64,000 nucleotides of DNA. Source: UBA3305 sp002373555. Lineage in GTDB: Bacteria > Bacillota > Clostridia > Lachnospirales > Lachnospiraceae. The notes beneath the pieces were generated by a model. It did no database searches and was not told the origin of the DNA. It was given only the letters and a program-made list of their open reading frames with translations. Of the stretch, positions 59,535-64,000 are shown one piece after another (within the stretch, counting starts at the first letter, position 1; the number at the start of each line of letters is the position of its first letter). Position numbers and translations under genes: made by a program. The stretch spans positions 1 to 64,000 of the forward strand of contig CAMOER010000010.1 of the NCBI GenBank assembly GCA_946612455.1, given 5' to 3'.

Positions 59535-61256
59535 TTACAGCGCCCCAAATCTGCACAGCTGCGTGCAGACTCTGCAGCCGGTGCAGAGCGTCGTATCGAT
59601 CATCGCCTTGCCTTCCTTGATGGAGATCGCCGGACATCCGATCTGCATGCAGGCCTTGCAGCCGATGCATTTCTCCCGGCAGACGGAGATCGGGCCCGGA
59701 TGCTTCACGTACTTCAGCAGCGCGCACGGACGTCTCGAAATGATCACGGACGGCGCTTCCACTGCAAGCTCTTCCTTCAGTACGGTATCGCACGCCTTCA
59801 GATCATAAGGATCCACAACACGCACGCGCTCAAATCCCATGGCTCTGCAGAGCGCTTCCAGATCGATCTTTCCGGCCGGATCGCCTTTGATATTATATCC
59901 GGTCGTCGGATTCTGCTGGTGACCGGTCATGCCGGTGATGGAGTTGTCCAGAATGATGACCGTCGTATTCGACTGGTTGTAAGCGACATTTGCAAGGCCG
60001 GTCATGCCGGAGTGCATGAATGTGGAATCGCCCAGAACAGCAACGGTCTTCTTCTCCGCTTCCGCACCGAGCGCTTTGTTGAAGCCATGCGCAGCTCCGA
60101 TGGAAGCACCCATGCAGAGCGTCATTTCCATGGCGCCGAGCGGCTGTACGGCACCGAGCGTGTAGCATCCGATATCGCCGAGAACCGTGCATCTGTTTCT
60201 CTTCAGCGTATAGAGAAGGCCTCTGTGCGGACATCCGGCGCACATGACGGGCGGTCTTGCAGGGACCGGATCATCGATTGAAACCGATTCCGGCACTTCT
60301 GCGCCGAGCGCTTTCGCCACAAGGTTCTGCGAGAATTCACCGCAGATCGGCAGGATATCCTTTCCGGAAACTTCCAGGCCGAGCGCGCGGACATGATTCT
60401 CAATGACCGGATCAAGCTCCTCGACGACCACCAGCTTCTCTACTTTCGCGGCAAAGTCACGGATCAGCTTCTCCGGCAGCGGATTCGCCATGCCGAGCTT
60501 CAGGACGCTCACGGAATCCCCGAAGACTTCCTTGACATACTGATACGAAGTGGAAGCCGTGATGATGCCGAGCTGTGTGCCGCCCATTTCCACGCGGTTC
60601 ACGGGCGCTGTCTCGGCATATTCCGTAAGCTTCGCCGTTCTTTCTTCCACGAAAGGATGTCTTTTGATGGCGTTGCCGGGCATCATGACATACTTTGCGA
60701 TATTCTTTTCATAGGGCTTTACCGGAACATTCCGTTCCCCGGTCTCGACGATCGACTGGGAATGCGCCACGCGGGTGCACATCTTGATCATGACCGGCGT
60801 ATCGAATTGTTCGGAAAGTTCATAGGCAAGCTTTGTAAATTCCAGCGCTTCTTCGGAATCCGCCGGCTCCAGCATGGGCACCTTCGCGGCGATCGCGTGA
60901 TGACGGGAATCCTGTTCATTCTGGGAGGAATGCATCCCTGCATCATCCGCCACGCCGATCACGAATCCGGCATTCACGCCCGTATAGGACATGGTGTAAA
61001 GCGGATCCGCCGCCACATTCAGGCCGACATGCTTCTGTGCACAGAAAGCTCTTTTTCCGGCCAGGCAGGCCCCGAAAGCCGACTCCATGGCCACCTTCTC
61101 GTTCGGTGCCCATTCGCAGTAGATCTCATCGTACTTTGCCGCTTCCTCTGTTATCTCCGTACTCGGTGTGCCCGGATAGCTGGAAATGAAACATACGCCG
61201 GCTTCAAAAAGGCCGCGCGCGACAGCTTTATTCCCGAGCATGATCTCTTTCGCCAT
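59535..61256 (-). CDS. iorA: Indolepyruvate:ferredoxin oxidoreductase alpha subunit
   Basis: 573 residues. N-terminal pyruvate-binding part (YPGTPSTEITEEAAKY, CAQKHVGLNVAADPLY), TPP domain with AGCPHRGLL, LGDSTFMHSGMTGLAN and NSITGMTGHQQNP, then a C-terminal two-cluster ferredoxin segment: CIGCKACMQIGCP and CTGCRVCTQLCR. Oxidises indolepyruvate and other aryl-2-oxoacids with CoA to aryl-CoA. First gene of the operon, GGGAG ahead of the start. Confidence 0.95.
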   Translation of the reverse strand: MAKEIMLGNKAVARGLFEAGVCFISSYPGTPSTEITEEAAKYDEIYCEWAPNEKVAMESAFGACLAGKRAFCAQKHVGLNVAADPLYTMSYTGVNAGFVIGVADDAGMHSSQNEQDSRHHAIAAKVPMLEPADSEEALEFTKLAYELSEQFDTPVMIKMCTRVAHSQSIVETGERNVPVKPYEKNIAKYVMMPGNAIKRHPFVEERTAKLTEYAETAPVNRVEMGGTQLGIITASTSYQYVKEVFGDSVSVLKLGMANPLPEKLIRDFAAKVEKLVVVEELDPVIENHVRALGLEVSGKDILPICGEFSQNLVAKALGAEVPESVSIDDPVPARPPVMCAGCPHRGLLYTLKRNRCTVLGDIGCYTLGAVQPLGAMEMTLCMGASIGAAHGFNKALGAEAEKKTVAVLGDSTFMHSGMTGLANVAYNQSNTTVIILDNSITGMTGHQQNPTTGYNIKGDPAGKIDLEALCRAMGFERVRVVDPYDLKACDTVLKEELAVEAPSVIISRRPCALLKYVKHPGPISVCREKCIGCKACMQIGCPAISIKEGKAMIDTTLCTGCRVCTQLCRFGAL

Positions 61257-61305
61257 TTATAAGATCTCCCTTCTGTGAGGTGTGTTTACAAGTCCATTTC
61301 ATTAG

Positions 61306-61383
61306 AGTATAAATAAATAGCCCGGCAAAATCAAGCACCATTGACAATTCACCGCATAAATGCTATGATGCTTTAACGGGCTA
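61306..61383. promoter_or_regulatory. Divergent iorA / acyl-CoA synthetase promoters with shared motif
   Basis: Minus strand iorA promoter TTGATT (61329-61334)-17-TATACT (61306-61311). Plus strand synthetase promoter TTGACA (61341-61346)-17-TATGAT (61364-61369). TAGCCCG (61318-61324) lies inside the iorA spacer and its complement CGGGCTA (61377-61383) straddles the synthetase start site, forming an inverted pair. Confidence 0.7.
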
Positions 61384-61431
61384 AATCAATTAATACCCTA
61401 AAATTCTTTATTTGTCAAGAGGTAAGACGAC

Positions 61432-63066
61432 ATGCCAATCACAGATCTTCTCGAAAGAAACAGCAAATTATACGGCGATGAAGTCGCGCTTGTGGAGATC
61501 AATCCCGAGATCCGCGAAGAGCAGCGCGTGACCTGGAAGGAATATGAGCTGATTCAGCCCACCTCCACCTCCTTCTACCGCCGCGAGATCACCTGGTCGG
61601 TATTTGACGAAAAAGCAAACCGCGTCGCGAACATGCTCATCGAGCACGGCATCTCCCGCGGTCAGAAATGCGCCATTCTGCTGATGAACTGCCTGGAGTG
61701 GCTGCCCATCTATTTCGGCATCCTGAAAGCCGGTGCCGTTGCGGTCCCGCTGAATTTCCGTTTCACGGCGGATGAGATCGACTACTGCCTGCTTTCCTCG
61801 GATTCGGACGTCATCTTCTTCGGTCCCGAATTTATCGGCCGTATCGAGGATATCTCTCATAAGATCAAGCACAACATGCTGATCTATTATGTCGGCGACC
61901 AGTGCCCTTCCTATGCGGAGGATTATTACAGACAGTCTTCGAATGCGTCCTCGACTGCACCGAAGATCCTGATCGAGGATACGGACTTTGCGGCGATCTA
62001 CTTTTCCTCCGGCACAACGGGCTTCCCGAAGCCGATCCTCTTAAAACACCAGGCGCTGAGCCAGAGCGCCGCGATGGAGGCCGCACATCATCAGACAACG
62101 AAGAACGACTGTTTCCTGTGCATCCCGCCCCTCTATCATACCGGTGCGAAGATGCACTGGTTCGGTTCCCTTTATACCGGCAGCCGCGCTGTCCTTCTGA
62201 AGGGCAATACGCCGCAGTCCATTTTCCAGGCCGTCTCCAACGAAGGCTGTACGAATGTCTGGCTCCTCGTACCGTGGGCCCAGGATATCCTGGCCGAGCT
62301 CGACGCCGGACGCCTGAAACTCGAAGATTACCAGCTGCACCAGTGGCGGCTGATGCACATCGGCGCACAGCCCGTTCCGCCGAGCCTGATCCGTCACTGG
62401 ATGGAATACTTCCCGCATCATCAGTATGATACGAACTACGGCCTTTCCGAATCGACCGGTCCCGGCTGCGTGCATCTCGGCATCGGCAATACGCATAAGG
62501 TCGGCGCGATCGGCATCCCCGGCGTGGGCTGGAAAGCCAAGATCGTGGACCCGGAAGGCAATCCTGTGAAACAGGGCGATGTCGGCGAGCTCTGCGTCAA
62601 AGGCCCCGGCGTCATGGTGGAATACTACAAGAATCCGGAAGCAACGGCCGAAGTCTTAAAGAACGGCTGGCTGCACACCGGCGATATGGCCATGCAGGAT
62701 GAGGACGGCTTTATCTTCCTGGTCGACAGAAAGAAAGACGTCATCATTTCCGGCGGTGAGAATCTGTATCCCGTACAGATCGAATCCTTCCTTGCAGCGC
62801 ATCCGAAGATCCACGATGTCGCGGTGATCGGTCTTCCGGATCACAGGCAGGGTGAGATCGCAGCTGCCATCATTCAGGTCGTAAAGGGAGAGACCCTGAC
62901 AGAGGACGAAGTCAATCATTTCTGCCTGGATCTGCCCAGGTACAAGCGCCCCAGAAAGCTGATCTTCGCGGACGTCATCCGGAATGCGACCGGCAAGATC
63001 GACAAGCCGAAGCTGCGTGAGATCTACGGCGGCACCCGCCTTGTGGAACAGCAGAACAGATCATAA
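61432..63066 (+). CDS. AMP-forming acyl-CoA synthetase
   Basis: 544 residues. P-loop IYFSSGTTGFPKPILLKH, adenylate motifs TNYGLSESTGPG and WLHTGDMAMQDEDG, hinge VDRKKDVIISGGENLYPVQI and catalytic lysine region RNATGKIDKP. Divergent from iorA and sharing a motif with it, so it may activate aryl or branched-chain acids for the same pathway. Substrate unresolved. Confidence 0.9.
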   Translation: MPITDLLERNSKLYGDEVALVEINPEIREEQRVTWKEYELIQPTSTSFYRREITWSVFDEKANRVANMLIEHGISRGQKCAILLMNCLEWLPIYFGILKAGAVAVPLNFRFTADEIDYCLLSSDSDVIFFGPEFIGRIEDISHKIKHNMLIYYVGDQCPSYAEDYYRQSSNASSTAPKILIEDTDFAAIYFSSGTTGFPKPILLKHQALSQSAAMEAAHHQTTKNDCFLCIPPLYHTGAKMHWFGSLYTGSRAVLLKGNTPQSIFQAVSNEGCTNVWLLVPWAQDILAELDAGRLKLEDYQLHQWRLMHIGAQPVPPSLIRHWMEYFPHHQYDTNYGLSESTGPGCVHLGIGNTHKVGAIGIPGVGWKAKIVDPEGNPVKQGDVGELCVKGPGVMVEYYKNPEATAEVLKNGWLHTGDMAMQDEDGFIFLVDRKKDVIISGGENLYPVQIESFLAAHPKIHDVAVIGLPDHRQGEIAAAIIQVVKGETLTEDEVNHFCLDLPRYKRPRKLIFADVIRNATGKIDKPKLREIYGGTRLVEQQNRS

Positions 63067-63069
63067 AGC

Positions 63070-63098
63070 TTTACATTATTTGTAAAAAGAATTATAAT
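63070..63098 (+). promoter_or_regulatory. Promoter of mscL
   Basis: TTTACA (63070-63075), 17-base spacer, TATAAT (63093-63098), directly after the synthetase stop. Confidence 0.7.
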
Positions 63099-63149
63099 CT
63101 ATCTGAAAACCACTGTAAGTGTTGTTCAAACGAAGGAGGAAAACTGAAT

Positions 63150-63530
63150 ATGGGTGGATTCATGAAAGAATTCAAAGAGTTCATTGCAAAAGGCAATGTT
63201 CTGAACATGGCAGTCGGTATCATCATCGGCGGCGCATTCGGCGCTATCATCACGGCTCTCGTAGATAACGTGATCGGCCCGATCATCGGCATGATCATCG
63301 GAGGAATCGATTTCTCCAAGCTGGCTATCACTGTCGGCAGCGCGCAGCTCATGATCGGTGCATTCATCCAGGCGATCATCAACTTCCTGATCACCGCTTT
63401 TGTACTGTTCTGCATCATCAAGGCTTTCAACAAGTTCGAGAGAGAGAAGGAGCCGGAGCCCGAACCCGAGCCCGAAACGCCCGCTGACATCGCTCTTCTT
63501 ACCGAGATCAGAGATCTGCTGAAGAAATAA
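63150..63530 (+). CDS. mscL: Large-conductance mechanosensitive channel
   Basis: 126 residues. N-terminal amphipathic helix MGGFMKEFKEFIAKGNVLNM, TM1 AVGIIIGGAFGAIITALVDN, short loop, TM2 IIGMIIGGIDFSK and LMIGAFIQAIINFLITAFVL, then an EPEPEPEPE-rich linker and C-terminal helix. Homopentameric emergency valve opened by turgor. GGAGG before the start. Confidence 0.96.
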   Translation: MGGFMKEFKEFIAKGNVLNMAVGIIIGGAFGAIITALVDNVIGPIIGMIIGGIDFSKLAITVGSAQLMIGAFIQAIINFLITAFVLFCIIKAFNKFEREKEPEPEPEPETPADIALLTEIRDLLKK

Positions 63531-63579
63531 TTCAAAAAAACAGGTGCCCGCATATCCGCAGACACCTGTTTTTTTTGAA
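63531..63579. terminator. Bidirectional terminator between mscL and ctpA-type gene
   Basis: TTCAAAAAAACAGGTG pairs with CACCTGTTTTTTTTGAA, with A- and T-runs at the outer ends; the loop is 16 bases. Serves both convergent genes. Confidence 0.88.
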
Positions 63580-64000
63580 TTATTTCAGCTTCTTCACTTC
63601 TTCTACCGCTCTTACGAGCTGCTCGTCTTCTTCCGTATTCCGGTCATCCTTGATCTCGATATCGGGGGCGATGCCTACACCGTGGATATCCGTTCCGTCC
63701 GGCGTAAAGTAATGCGATGTCGTCAGCTTAATGCCGGATCCGTCCGAAAGCGGATAGAAGGACTGTACGATGCCTTTTCCGAAGCTCTGCTCTCCCACGA
63801 TCAGAGCCCTGTCATTATCTTTCAGCGTACCGGACAGAACCTCTGACGCGCTGGCCGAATTCCCGTTGATCAGCACGGTCATCGGTCCGGTATAGAGCTG
63901 CGACGGTTCGGAATTGTAATCCGTACGATTGCCGGCCTTGTCCTTGAAATAGAAGATGTTTGCCTGCGGCAGGAAATCATCTGCCAGCGTCACGACCGTT
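63580..64000 (-). CDS. S41-family C-terminal processing protease (5' part outside window)
   Basis: The last 140 codons of the gene. INGNSASASEVLSGTLKDND carries the nucleophile serine, GEQSFGKGIVQSFYPL the catalytic lysine. The C-terminal DGTDIHGVGIAPDIEIKDD is typical of CtpA/CtpB. A periplasm-side or secreted peptidase in Gram-positives. The PDZ domain and signal peptide lie past the right edge. The frame continues open to 64000. Confidence 0.93.
   Translation of the reverse strand, partial: TVVTLADDFLPQANIFYFKDKAGNRTDYNSEPSQLYTGPMTVLINGNSASASEVLSGTLKDNDRALIVGEQSFGKGIVQSFYPLSDGSGIKLTTSHYFTPDGTDIHGVGIAPDIEIKDDRNTEEDEQLVRAVEEVKKLK

Overview
The window looks like a chromosomal segment of an anaerobic, moderately GC-rich member of the Clostridia (Bacillota), most likely Lachnospirales. 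I infer this from gene content: recU, yerC, the rpmE-DUF1385-prmC-prfA block, comEA/comEC, an iron-sulfur serine dehydratase in two subunits, a ThiW-type transporter, and an indolepyruvate:ferredoxin oxidoreductase with a phenylacetate-CoA ligase. Intergenic regions contain many sigma-A type promoters and intrinsic terminators. I see no phage, CRISPR array, insertion sequence or rRNA. One tRNA gene (Val, anticodon GAC) is present.

Layout. 0-5.7 kb: a GyrI-like/WYL regulator pair, small enzymes, HD phosphohydrolases, and an isolated C-terminal remnant of a LysR regulator. 5.7-10 kb: a thiamine salvage operon (thiD-cytX-thiW-thiE-thiM) behind a TPP riboswitch and its terminator; two HD genes follow thiM. 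10-13.1 kb: a partial histidine operon (hisZ-hisG-hisIE) with a strong promoter and a downstream palindrome. 13.1-24.5 kb: housekeeping genes for recombination, rRNA modification, peptidase, coaD/rsmD, a glycosyltransferase and an NYN/OST-HTH RNA-binding protein. 24.5-27.6 kb: a LysR regulator divergent from a serine uptake and deamination operon. 27.6-36.1 kb: DegV, L,D-transpeptidase, STAS protein, NSS transporter, Fur-family regulator, a polar amino acid ABC transporter, tRNA-Val, and a zinc/manganese-type ABC transporter without a binding protein. 36.2-42.2 kb: one apparent operon comEA-response regulator-histidine kinase-GerMN lipoprotein-comEC. 42.2-46.6 kb: AraC regulator, alpha-galactosidase and a lone sugar-binding lipoprotein. 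46.6-52.5 kb: translation-termination block, GH43 glycosidase and yerC. 52.6-56.9 kb: SSS transporter, secreted leucine-rich-repeat protein, amidohydrolase, MOSC protein. 56.9-63.1 kb: aromatic 2-oxoacid/aryl-CoA operon divergent from an acyl-CoA synthetase. 63.1-64 kb: mscL and the end of a ctpA-type protease.

The most unusual feature is a family of five long hairpin elements (four full, one half) at 11.0, 11.1, 13.8, 15.6 and 48.9 kb. All share the same roughly 30-base centre and a GTCAC-type right flank. Their arms differ between copies, yet each full copy stays self-complementary. They lie only between co-oriented genes and are not ordinary terminators. A second candidate is an AT-rich, hairpin-dense 250-base stretch between prmC and prfA. 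Other leads are the two-component system inside the competence operon, a metal-type promoter with repeated CGGGAAT boxes, a terminator in the NSS transporter leader, a shared CGGGCTA motif in the iorA/acyl-CoA synthetase divergent promoters, and two tiny reading frames between iorA and iorB. Everything here was read by eye; no database search was run.
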